A DNA stretch of 64,000 bases from Raphanus sativus (taxonomy: Eukaryota; Streptophyta; Magnoliopsida; Brassicales; Brassicaceae): contig NC_079516.1 of the NCBI RefSeq assembly GCF_000801105.2, forward strand, positions 21,303,043 to 21,367,042. Direction: 5' to 3'. A program made the translations under genes and the position numbers. Each line of letters opens with the position of its first letter. Within the stretch, counting starts at the first letter, position 1. A model generated the notes under the pieces. That model did no database searches. It saw only the letters and a program-made list of their open reading frames with translations, and had not been told where the DNA came from. Below, piece by piece: positions 24,778 to 37,590 of this stretch.

Positions 24778-25225
24778 GGGGAAGTTTCAAAAATACCACT
24801 TTGATAGTACCATTGTTCACATTTACCACCACTAAAGACACTTTTAGAAAAATACCTTATTTATTAAAATGTTAAAGAGTCTTATATCCTTATTTTTATA
24901 TGCTTTTCAAAATTCTAACCTCAATCTCTAAATCCTAAACCCCCAACTCTAAACCCTAAATCCTAAATCCTCAACTTTAAACCATAAAACCTAAACTCTA
25001 TACCCTAAATTCAATACCCTAAACCTTAAACACTAAAACTTCAACTATAAACCCTAAATCCTCAACTCTAAACCCTAAACTACATACCATAAACCCTAAA
25101 ACATCAAATCTAAACCCTAAACCCTAAACCTTCAAATCTAAATCATTCATTAAAAGTGGTGATAAAAGTGGTTAGTGTAAACATGAAAAGTGGTACTATG
25201 AAAATGATATTTTAGGCAATTTCCC
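24778..25225 (+). mobile_element. Mutator-like MITE with telomere-like core, copy 3
   Basis: 448 bases, same orientation as copy 2. Flanks GTCGATGTA and GTGTATGTA match at 7 of 9, and joining them restores the array sequence GATGTGGATGTTAGAGACC seen in the other units. Confidence 0.9.
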
Positions 25226-25669
25226 GTGTATGTAAGAGACCATTTACGTCTCTTGTTTATCAATTAAAATATGACATACTTGACGGTAATTAACTAAAAT
25301 TAGATTTTGATCCATGTTTTAAAAATAAAATATTTTAACAAACTCTTATTTACAATGTCAATATTTTTAATTTATTTTATAAGTTGTGTTTTAACGTTTT
25401 TATTTTAGTGTATTTAAAACTTTATAGTTAAATTATTTCATTTATATTATATATAAAATTTATGTGATTAATTTGATTAATTGTGTAATATATACTTATT
25501 TCATATACTGAATAAAATTGAATGAAATTATTACTGATATATCTATATAATAAGATAGTAAAAGAGGTAGAAACAAAATTCAATGGGATCAGTCATTACA
25601 GTATAAAACTGTTAAAGATTTTACAATAAACTAAAGGGTCAAGCCCTTGAAAATATACAAATTTTTCAA

Positions 25670-25970
25670 GGGCAATTCTCTCAAATAGCATTTTTTAAGT
25701 TTTTGTCACAAAAATAGCACTCAAAAAATAAAATGACCAAAATAGCACATTTTTGTTTTGAAAATTTTAATATTTATTATTAATTTTTAAAAATTTGAAC
25801 ACATTCCTAAAACCCCACCCCTTAACTCTAAACCCTAAGTCTTAGATTAATTAACCCAAGAGTTGTAAATGCATATTTACTCTTCCATAAAACTTATTTT
25901 GAACATTTTCCTCCTTGTGATGCTATTTTGTGACAAAAACTTGGTTTGGTGTTATTCTGATATTTTTCTC
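25670..25970. mobile_element. Second Mutator-like MITE family, 301 bp
   Basis: Flanked by ATTTTTCAA (25661-25669) and TTTTTTCAA (25971-25979). Subterminal inverted repeats share GTTTTTGTCACAAAAATAGC on the left and its reverse complement on the right. Sister units of the array lack the insert. A short CCCTAAA-like run lies in the middle. Confidence 0.85.
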
Positions 25971-26394
25971 TTTTTTCAATATATACTAATGCTATTTGGA
26001 TACATTAAACTAAATTTAAAAACTGATAAGGGTCAATCGACCTTTTAAAACTTTCATTGCCTTCACCATTGGAGTACAGATATATGTTGTTATTTACTTC
26101 TTTAAAAATATCTTTTGGTTATAAGTATTATGTTTTAGCATATAGAAAGAAAATCTTGTAGGATTTTTTTTTAGAAATTAAAAAGAAATTTAATATATAC
26201 ATAAAATTAATATATGTTATATATATTATATTTTAATTAATTTACTAAAAATCAGTTAGACTGTATTGACTGCTACTGTTGTGCTAAAGAACCAGAAACT
26301 GTGAATTCTGCATTGAGGTAGTTTTTGCATTGATGAATAGTAGAATGGATGAATGAATATATACGCTCTAGTTCTGATTAATGACCTGTCATAG

Positions 26395-28421
<2,027 letters not shown>

Positions 28422-29236
28422 GATTCCTCTGTAGTTCCAAAGTAGATGCTTACATTCTTGTGTTATCATTTCAGACTAGTTTTAGTCGATCTCGCTAGTA
28501 TGTATAATTCAAGTTCTTGGAAGTAACGTATCTTCAAGAATATGAAATTGTGCTTTCACCTTCGTCAGTGAGCCACCACATTAAATTAATGTTCTACTTT
28601 CTCATGTACTATATGTTCTGGTATTTTTTTTATGGCCGCCATAAGTTACACAATTTAATAGATATTCCTCAATGACGTGTTTAAATAAAAGGAGAGGCAT
28701 GTTTTAAAAGTACGTCATTAAGGAATATCTATTTAATTGTGTAACTTCTTTACCTGACATGCTGTGAAAATATGCTCGTAAACCTCTGAACATAATGGAG
28801 ATTACTGATACAAACGTTTACTAACACATTTCATGTGAAACCCAAAAGCAAGGAAGCTTGATTTCCACATATACCAAATTTATAAGTACATGGTAAATAC
28901 AATCACAAAAGGAGTTTCAAGGGTATATTAATAAAGTGTTTAAGGATACACAGGAATGATTAACAAAAGATAAAACTTTATTTTATTAAGAATATTCAAG
29001 GATATTACAAATGACTCGAAAAACTCTTTCGGACTTAATACACTCAACTCGATTTAGCTTGAATTATTTATAGTACAAGGCATAAGTAATATTCTCTAGA
29101 TATTTGATATTTTACATCACATACCACATAAATAATATCTTATATCAATACACCGTATGTATAGTTGGTGTTAACCCTTTTGGTTAACATATACCACACT
29201 TAGTTGATGTTGACATAGATAATATAAGTCCAAACT
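28422..29236. other. Intergenic spacer between MCM6 and TPS 3' ends, copy 2
   Basis: Aligns with 6227-7032. No gene seen. Contains the inverted duplication listed separately. Confidence 0.75.
28645..28745. repeat. Inverted duplication, 34-bp arms
   Basis: Arms 28645-28678 and 28712-28745 are reverse complements with two mismatches, spaced by 33 bases. Copy 1 (near 6445-6550) has only the left arm; different sequence stands where the right arm is. The right arm therefore looks like a local template-switch copy. Confidence 0.88.
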
Positions 29237-32038
29237 CTAAAGATGTATTGGATCAACGAGCAAAGTGGTGATATACTCCTTGAACATGCCTTCACGGTGG
29301 TTATAGACATCGTCAGATGTATATAGAACGTCTAGTGAGCGTCCGTAATTGATGATTTGTTTAAGAACTCTACGAGAGATGTGGGTTGTCTTCAAGCACT
29401 CCTCGTTAACGATCTTGTTGATATCTTTAATCATCTTATGAAACTCTTTTATAGCTTCTTCTTTGGTAACTCCATGTTGTTTTATGTAATAGTTGAGTGC
29501 GTTTGCAGTGTAACCTTTACCAATATCCTCCTGATCATATGAACCACAATCCAATACATGAAATATGAGCTGGATATATGAGCTGGATATATTAGCCAAA
29601 TTAAATTAAATCCAAGGAAGTTTCAAAAGGGAACTAAACGTTTTGTATGTTCAATTTGATTGTTGTTTTTTTTCACACACAATTCATTAAACCGTGAATT
29701 TCAACCAAATCAATTCTTAATTTTTCAAGTTGAACCAAATTTGTTGAAATAAACCTAAGAAAATATATTTGCGAGTTAATAGTTTTGAAATTATTTCAGT
29801 AACTGACAAGGTAAACAGGTCAAGATCGACCACAAACTAAAATGATATATATATATATATATATATAATGTAGGTCTTGAAAATTAATACCTCATAGTCA
29901 GTTATGTCATCCATGAGACGGGTCTTTGCGGCTAGAACTTGGACCACCTTTGGTCTAGATCTTAGCCACTCAAAATCTCTCTTCTCACCTATCTCTCCAA
30001 GTCCCATAATAAAGCAGGTTATGGTCGCATACGAACCAATCTCAGCTCCACCAGCCTCTATATAAGCATCAAAGCTAGGCATGTAATCTTCTCGTCCCCA
30101 TTTGACAAGTTGGAGGTTTGTCCTCACAAGTATCTTGAACTAATAACAACAATATATTATGTTACCAGCCAGTATATCTGATCATTTCTAATTATTTAAG
30201 CTTTTGAAAGTAAAAGACCTCTTCTATCATTTCCTCCAAGACAAATAATCTCCCTTGTGACCTCAATATATCTGCATACTCTTTATAAACACTGATCACA
30301 AATTTGAAGGCCGTCTTCATGTGTCCTTGAAGTTTTCCCATGTAATCAGGGTCCCATCTATTAATGGAAGAATGCAACAGTTCACTCATCACTAACTTGC
30401 TTGTTGTTTTATATGATGCAACATCATAAATTTTCAGGATATATATAATGAATGTACCTTTCTATGCAATCAACGAGATTCATAACTTCCTCAATAGAAG
30501 CATATGTATCGCAAGCATCATCTAGAAATGTGATTGCTAAGTATAACTTAGCCGACATAATTCTCCCAAGTGAAAACTGCGGCTCAAAATACATCATCAG
30601 CGCCGCTAACCAAGTCTCAATGGTTCTTTCTCTAAAATTAGGTGGTAATTTCGATGTATGATCTAGTCCCCTCCACCACCTGCCAGAAAAATATGTACAA
30701 AATGTTAAATATGAAATCACAAAGAAAATTGCTAAACTAGATGAATATTCACATACAGGGTGATTGTTTTTAGTTCCTGGAAGTAATGAAGCTGTAAGAA
30801 CTTGAAATTGAGCTTTGCTAGCTTGAGCAGCGTTTCATCGTGGTTCTCTTCTTGTTCATAAAATGAAATATACTCCCTTGCAACCAGTGCTTCAATGTTC
30901 ATGTGTTGAGGTATGTGAAGAGCTTTTTGTATAAGCCTTGAAATGTGTCCTGGACATGCTAATTGACCTGTAGCTATTGGCTCCAAGTGGCTCAACGTAA
31001 AGCTCAATGATTCATCCAAGATATAATCCGTTGTTGTTCTGAAGTGTAGTGCTTCATAAAAGCTTAGCATTCCTTTGAAATCACTTATTAGATATCTCTT
31101 GAACTTCTCATCATCTTCTTTAAATCTCCTGAATACATCTATTTGAAAACAACCGTGTTGTTACACTTCACGTTTGTATTTTAGATGTAAGCAAGGCATT
31201 TTGATATTTCAATTACTGTCTTTAGCCTTTTGAAAGTTATAGGTAAAATTGAAAATCATTAAATAATTAAAAATTATTTCAGTTCAGTTTTTTTTTTTCA
31301 TTTCAGTTCAGTTAAGGTTCCTATCAAAACAAAACATGCATACTTCTTTTTTTTTTTCTTTTTTTTTTGGTGTAAAACATGCATACTTCTTGATAGATAT
31401 ATGTATATTTTCATTAACGCTGATATATCAAATAAGAAACATGCAACACAAAGCATTCAAATATAATTTATGTGACATGTTCTTTTCTTTCTTTCTTTTT
31501 TTTTTTTTTCTAATGACATGTTCAAGTTTCTTACCCGATGACATGTTGTGACCATATTGTCTGAAAACCCGGAACATGATAGAAATCGTGTACAAGTCAT
31601 TCTCATCCGCTATCAAATCCGCTATCTTCTCGAAAGCAACTTTCACTATGTGTTCAATCTCATTCTCGAAATGATATGCCAGACCAAGACTGACTAGAAA
31701 ATGGATTATAAGAATTTTCCTCTTCGTCACCTGGCCATCATCTTCCGAATACAAAATTAGCATGTCCCTGACTTTAGGCTTTAGTACCTCAATTTCTTTT
31801 GCAAGAGCATCAAGATCCTAATAGTTAACACAACTCATACATCGTTAGACAAGCATGTAACGTACAACGAATTATGCACAGATGTATGACTATATTAGTG
31901 TTTATATATATACATATTAATATTTGGACTCACCGAGTCAGTGACGGTCACAGTCAGGAAGTGATCACTCCATTTAGAGGGTGTGAATTTTGTAAAATCA
32001 AAACCAATTCCATGATCAACTTTTCTTTTTGCTTCCAT
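29237..32038 (-). CDS. TPS11: Sesquiterpene synthase (TPS-a, TPS11-like), intact copy 2
   Basis: Class I terpene synthase; ionises a prenyl diphosphate, probably farnesyl diphosphate, in the cytosol. Exons (minus): 31934-32038, 31535-31817, 30757-31138, 30458-30679, 30219-30357, 29891-30139, 29237-29530. Phases join without stops into 557 residues, and exon sizes 139, 249 and 294 are standard for TPS genes. There is no transit peptide; residues 18-27 [10 protein letters not shown] match the N-terminal TPS-a block although the usual RR pair is absent. RER is near residue 273, DDACD at 310-314 and the second metal motif DDITDYEED at 454-462. That motif departs from the general NSE/DTE consensus; I recall similar forms in Brassicaceae TPS-a proteins. 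Exon 5 uses a weak donor (GTCTTT), chosen because it gives the conserved size and phase. Convergent to MCM6, as are At5g44630/At5g44635. Product specificity cannot be read from sequence; the symbol rests on synteny. Confidence 0.92.
31348..31373 (-). mobile_element. Extremely truncated retroposon (poly-A stub) in TPS intron 2
   Basis: 26 bases, nearly all T on the plus strand, lie between two perfect copies of the 17-base word AAAACATGCATACTTCT (31331-31347 and 31374-31390). Copy 1 has this word once. This is what target-primed reverse transcription leaves when almost only the poly-A tail is copied. Confidence 0.8.
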
Positions 32039-32142
32039 GTAATTGAAAAATGAGAGAAAGAAAGGTAGTGGTGGGAAGAACAAGAAAGAGCACTAAATAC
32101 AAAGATGTAGCGAATGATCAATTGACTATTTTTAGTAAGAAA

Positions 32143-32149
32143 ATATATA
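32143..32149 (-). promoter_or_regulatory. TATA box of TPS copy 2
   Basis: TATATAT about 105-110 bases upstream of the ATG at 32038, conserved in copy 1. The promoter upstream of about 32199 has been displaced by two Helitrons. Confidence 0.6.
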
Positions 32150-32198
32150 GACCAGAGAAAACACTAACTGCTTCCAAAAAGTAAAAGTAGTAACAAAA

Positions 32199-33752
32199 CT
32201 ACATAGTAATCCGCGCCTTACACGGAGTTAAATAACTGATTAGATTGTTTATTTTAAGTTGTGATAAAAGAAATGTCGTATATTTTTTTTCAAGGGATGA
32301 GCATTCAAATATCTGTTCGGATTTAGTTGATATATTCAGATTTTGGATTTTAATTTTTAGAGTTAGAAGTTTAAATATTATTTGGATATTTACAATTTTT
32401 TGTTTGAAAGTGTTTTGGATTTTGTTCAAAGTATTGCATATTCAGTTCAAGTTCGAGGTTGGGTACCTTTTAATTATGTAATTTCTTAAAAAAATTACAA
32501 ATATACTTAATCCTCAAAATCGAAAAAATAAAAATAATATAAAATATAAATAGTTAAATAATATAAGACTAAATACTTAAGTTTACATAAATAGTTTAAT
32601 TTAAATATTTAAATGGAGAAAATAATATGTTTTCAGCATTTTGAACATATTTTATATTTAGGTATTTTCATATTGATTAATATATAATAGATATAAATTT
32701 AAAAGAACTAATATATGTAATTGTGTTTTAGACATTTTCGGTATCCAAAATATTTTAGTTTGGATTGGATTTGGATCTGGTTATCCGGATATTAAACTTT
32801 AGATCCATTTAAGTACTTTATATGTTTTAGTTTGTGTTTAGTATTACTTTCAAATCAAGTTCGGTTCGTTCGGTTCTTTGGATCCAAAAATTTTATCCAC
32901 ACATATTTTCTTCTACTAATATAAAGAAAAAAAATAAATGTAAAACTAATATGTTGGGCTTATTTTACATACATAATTATTGGACCACATTTTAAGTATG
33001 TCAATAAAATGGTTAGGCGTGATGTCAATAGTGTTGGGTAAGATGTAGTCTATAACCAATAACGTGTACTTTTATAAAAAATATTTGGTAAATATAATAA
33101 ACGTAATATAATCAAGTGAAATGGGTTAGAGTTGCCTCGGAAATAATGTGATCTCTTCACTCGATACATGAATTTTATTTTTCAATCGATTTCTCGAATT
33201 TTTTTTAAAGCTTTTCTGATTTCTGATTTTTTCTGTAATCTGATTATGTTTTAATTCTTGGTTTGATATGAAAATTCTGTAAAGAAAAACAATATTTTGC
33301 TAAACTAAGATCTAACTTTATGGTATTTTTCACCTAAATTTTCTTAATTCATAACCAATCAAAATTATTTGTTTCTTTTGTTTGCATAAACCTCAATCAT
33401 GACCAAATTTGGCAAAATACGAAACTTTCAATTTCTTAAAACATTCATTCTTACATTTTAGTTGATGTGAATCTTAATGATTTTGTAGTTTATTTCTGTC
33501 AACAATGATATTATTTAGTAACTGTCTGAAGAGAACTTGAATTCACTGATACAAAAATTAATAATACGAAAACTAAAAAAGAGTTAATTAAAAAAAATTA
33601 GTGTTTTAACACATTAAATTGTCTGTGATAGAATTAAGAAATTTTTGTGTGAACACATTAATTACTAAATGAATGTGAGACTGACATGTAAGCATTTTTG
33701 TGTTAATGTGTGTGAAAACATTTTTGCAAATGCTTCTCTTTTAATATATAAA
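32199..33752 (-). mobile_element. Helitron H1, 1554 bp
   Basis: On the minus strand the 5' end reads TTATATATTAAAAGAGAAGC (from about 33751) and the 3' end has the small hairpin CCGTG..CGCGG (about 32211-32225) followed by GTAG at 32199-32202, a decayed CTAG. The left flank joins to the block sequence at 36544 after removal of H1 and H2, as copy 1 (about 10415-10440) shows. The interior (32280-32900) has CGGAT-rich ends resembling an old hAT insertion. No coding region recognised. Confidence 0.75.
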
Positions 33753-34569
33753 CTAGGATATGACCCGCACTTTGTGCGGGGTGAAAATGATTACATAAAA
33801 ATATAGTCAACATTAATATTACAATGTGTAGTAGTCCTGCGATTTCGGTTTTCCAAAACCAAACCTAACCATTGGTTTTCGGTTAACCAAAATTTTGAAA
33901 AATTAATTTCAAAATTAACCAAACTGAATTTCAGTTTAGTTTTCGGTTATTTTCGGTTTTCAATTTTATACCAGAAAATAACTGATATAATTGGTTTTCA
34001 GCTAATTTCGGAATAATTTTCTTTAAAATTCGGATATTTTGGTTATTTTGGTTAAATTCGGATATTTTTGGTTTTTCGGTTAATTTCAGTTCGGTTTTCT
34101 GGTTATTTTAGGTCCTTATCGATTTTTCATTTTTTTGAAAATCAAAACCCAAAGAAAACCAAATTATTATTTGTTTAAATCCTACCAAACTGAACTGAAT
34201 TGAAAACCGTAACTGAACTAAAATCATTCTTACTGTTCCATACAATATAATTATTATGACAGCGTAGTGGTTAGAAATATTGCGTGATTGATTGTGGTTT
34301 CTATTGTATATTTTTGGAAAGTACATTCTAGTTAGGATACTAATTAGCAATAATTATAGACGATTATAATTCTATAATAGTGATTGTATAAAAACATAAT
34401 TTTGGAAACCATGAATATTACGAAACAAAAACATTTTCATAGTTTGAATATATAAAAACAGCAATAATGAACATTATTTAACGTCTCACAAATTCAGCCA
34501 GTTCATAATTTTGTATATCATCTTCTCATGATTTAATAAAGAAATAAATATCATGGTCAAATACAATTA

Positions 34570-35950
34570 ATAATAATACAAAATTATATGGTAAGTAATG
34601 GTTACAAAATTGGAATGACCATGATTTTTTGATTTTAGAAATAATATGTTGACATAATTTTGAAAACAATTGTGTTAACCTCCTAAATTTATTCAGTGAT
34701 TGACCATTAACTCAGTTTCTGCCATATATGCATAATTTGGCTCGAAGTTAGTTAATTACCTTCGCCCAGTGTCTGATTTATCTAAATAATACCAATCACC
34801 GTCAAATTTATATAAATTTTTTTCCTAATTTTGTATACGAATATATTCTAAAACATAGATAATACTGATTTGAAGGAAAATTATGAATACATGGCCAAAA
34901 TGTTACAATTACTAATAGTTAAAACTATAAGAAAATAAAATTAAACGTACAATGCTATTGTTTGATGTATGTTTTATAAGCTATTATATATGTCGTTCGT
35001 GTAATATAAAAAAGAGTGTATAAGTCATGTATACATCTATGCCTCTCCGGTGATTTTTTGATATTTTACATACAATATTTTACATAGGATTATATACATC
35101 GTTAGTATAATATATAAAAAAATAAATCGTTTTTATGCATGTCAAACATTGGCACATAATATGAACGTGGACAATGTATAAGAGCATAATATTAAAGGTC
35201 TATATAAATTTCTAAAACATACACTATATGCCAATTGTGTATAAATATATTCATGTGTCTTCCCGGTTATTTATAGCATATCAAAGTCGATATCGAGATC
35301 ACCTTGCTAAATGTGAAGACCTGCGCCTTGATTTTCGAAGTGTTCATAATAATAGTTTTCAATCTGCTAATATTTACCAAAATATGAAACAATTAATGTG
35401 TTCGTGTGTACCTTACCTAACCAATCTTTCTATATGTAACGACTATTTTTTAAATTTTATAGATAGTGATTATAATATTTGACTGTTTTTATGTTGGTTA
35501 TGAACTTATGATCATTTACAGTTCTTATGTTAAATTTTGAACCAAAACGCGGCAAAGTAAAACGTGAGTATAGTGTTTGAAAGTCAAATATTATAATCAA
35601 TAATGTAATAAAATTATAATATTTATATTTTAATGTACAATTAATTATAATACGAATTTATATGGTAAGTAATGGTTACGAAACGTGGGTACTTACTTCT
35701 ATAAATAATATGTTGTCATAATACAAATAATCAATTTTTTCAAATCAACCTCCCAAATTTACTCACTGTTTGGCGATGGTATAGTGGATTTGATTCAAAG
35801 ATTTGAACTGATCATGTGTATTTCCTCCTAAACCGTTACGCACCGAAGGTAACTAATTTCTATAATTTTGAGCCAAATAAGAACAATCACCGTCAAATTA
35901 CTATAAATTTGGTTCATAATTTTATATGCTTCCTATATTCTAAAACATGC
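34570..35950 (+). repeat. Diverged internal duplication in Helitron H2, offset ~1.07 kb
   Basis: About 34570-34860 and 35640-35950 share, in order, ATGGTAAGTAATGGTTACRAA, ATAATATGTTG, CCTCCNAAATTTA, CAATCACCGTCAAATT and ATATTCTAAAACAT. The rest has drifted. Confidence 0.7.
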
Positions 35951-35968
35951 AATAATATTATATGTTTC

Positions 35969-36268
35969 CTATATTCGTGATGTTGAAAAAAAGAATATGA
36001 AATATAAAAGAATATATAAGTAAAAGAATATATAAAAGAATGTATAAATAAATGTATACATATTCACTTTTTTACATATTACATACTGCATATTGCATAC
36101 ATATATAAAAGAATGTATAAGTAAAAGAATATATAAAAGAATGTATATGTAAATGTAAATGTATACATATATGCATTTCTTACATATAATATATAAAATA
36201 ATATATAAAAGAATGAATGTATAAGTTATGTATACACGTTTTAAGTGGAGAAGAATTTCACTATACAT
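35969..36268. repeat. AT-rich tandem words (AAAGAATATATAAAAGAATGTATA type)
   Basis: Short irregular repeats of AAAGAATRTATAA and ATGTATACATAT. The open frame here encodes only Ile/Tyr/Phe-rich low complexity and is not a gene. Confidence 0.75.
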
Positions 36269-36942
36269 TTATGTCGAATATAATCTCCTAACGTATTATG
36301 CATGTCGAATAGAAGCAATGCATATGTGTCATCTTACCCTAGTATAAATATAAAGAAGAGCATGTAACAAACATAATAGTACCAATGGCATTATATGTAA
36401 TAACCCTAGTAAATCAAGGATAATTGTAAATGATGGCCGAGAAGGATTGTGAGGATGACACGTATGCATAATGGCAACATTGAAATTAGTTTACTCTTTA
36501 AAGGTTAATTTTTTAAAATGTTTCTTGATTAATAATAAGGGGATGACATGAGGTACTTGTTCAGACCCGACAATAAGATTTTTGGGCCCCATTCCAAATA
36601 AAATAAATATTACTTTCATTTTAAAAATTTAAAATATATTTATTAATTTTTCTTAAATATTTTAAATTATTTATTTCCTTTAAATAAAAATCAAAGTTAT
36701 TAATTTTAGTAACATAACAATATATCATTTTAATTGTACAATCATGTTTATTTATAATTTAATTATAATAAAAATACATTTTATATTTCATAATTTTATG
36801 TATGAACTATTTTTATTTTAGTCCTTTTAAAAGAAAATTTCTTTATATATCGTACACTTATTATATTAATGTATATGTACTTAAACAAAAATATGGGTTT
36901 CTTAAAAACGGGCACCCGTTCAATTATTTCATATAAATGTTT

Positions 36943-37532
36943 GAGTAATTCTTGGGTTCACCCTTTTCATTCTCTAGGGTAAACATGTAGGTTTACCAAC
37001 CAATATGATTTCTTTATTTCATATTCAAAATATTTTTAAAAATTAAATAAAATATTATTGAGTTATATTATGTTTTTAAAATAAAAAAATAATAATAGCA
37101 GTTGTAACCAGAAAACAAAAATTCTTTTAAATATTTTTAATAGGGTCAGTAAAATACTAAACTCTAAACCCTAAATCATAAACCCTAAATCCTTGAGGAA
37201 AATTTTAAACCCTTGGTTATATCATAAATCCTGGGGTTTAAATTTTCTCCAAAAATTTAGGGTTTAGTATTTAGGGTTAAAGATTTAGTAATCTTCTGAC
37301 TGTTTCAAAATATATATTTTTTAAAAAAAGTTCAAGGATTTAAAATTTATCGAATTGTTTAGGATTTAGGGTTTAGTGTCTTGTTAATAATATTAAATTT
37401 TCTTAAAAAAATCTTTTTTTCAACTACTATTATTATTTATTTATATTTTATTTTAAAAAGATAATTTAATTTGATAATATTATGTTTCTCTTTAAAAAAT
37501 ATAGAATATTATTGGTCGGTGAACCCATAATC
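36943..37532. mobile_element. Mutator-like element with telomere-like core
   Basis: 590 bases flanked by TAAATGTTT (36934-36942) and TAAATGTTC (37533-37541). The ends carry TTGGGTTCACC and its inverse GGTGAACCCAT. The core has CCCTAAA words on one side and TTTAGGG words on the other (37150-37385). Copy 1 of the block has the empty site near 10807-10815. Confidence 0.8.
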
Positions 37533-37590
37533 TAAATGTTCCAGGTCCTCCTGCTCTTTACTCGTTTAACAGTAATAAATAGCATACCTC

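Larger units (their letters stand above)
14282..26265 (+). repeat. Tandem array of ~1.64-kb dimeric units (about 5 units)
   Basis: Two related half-units alternate. Half A is marked by AAGACRGTG..GGTAGAAACAAA at 14674, 16321, 21183, 22820 and 24457. Half B is marked by AAGATAGTGGCAGAGG and relatives at 15411, 20280, 21895, 23545 and 25552. A-to-A spacing is 1647, 1637 and 1637 where uninterrupted. The 4862-base gap between the second and third A falls to about 1.63 kb after removing a Helitron and a MITE. Halves A and B align with each other (GTAGAAACAAAAT, then ACTGTTAAAGATTTTA, then ACAAAGGGTCAA), so the dimer arose from an older monomer of about 0.8 kb. No coding capacity is seen. The array ends inside an MCM6 intron. 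Confidence 0.9.
33753..36543 (-). mobile_element. Helitron H2, 2791 bp, inserted at the 5' end of H1
   Basis: The 3' end is textbook on the minus strand: stem CCCGCAC/GTGCGGG (33764-33780), seven bases, CTAG at 33753-33756, then T. The 5' end at 36543 reads TCCCCTTATTATTAATC after an A, less typical. The right flank is block sequence. Non-autonomous: no Rep/helicase. Contains a CGGTT-rich segment at 33837-34230, an internal duplication (34570-34860 against 35640-35950) and AT-rich tandem words at 35990-36230. Confidence 0.78.

Noticed and set aside
18661..25140. True telomere or interstitial telomere scar
   Set aside because: The CCCTAAA words are degenerate and bounded by inverted ends with 9-base target duplications, so they belong to transposons.
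14282..26265. Centromeric satellite
   Set aside because: The period of 1.64 kb and the presence of conserved genes on both sides do not fit the short Brassicaceae centromeric repeats.
35228..35482. 84-codon plus-strand frame in Helitron H2
   Set aside because: Ordinary composition but no recognisable motif, no splice context, and it lies between two halves of an internal duplication; too weak to call.
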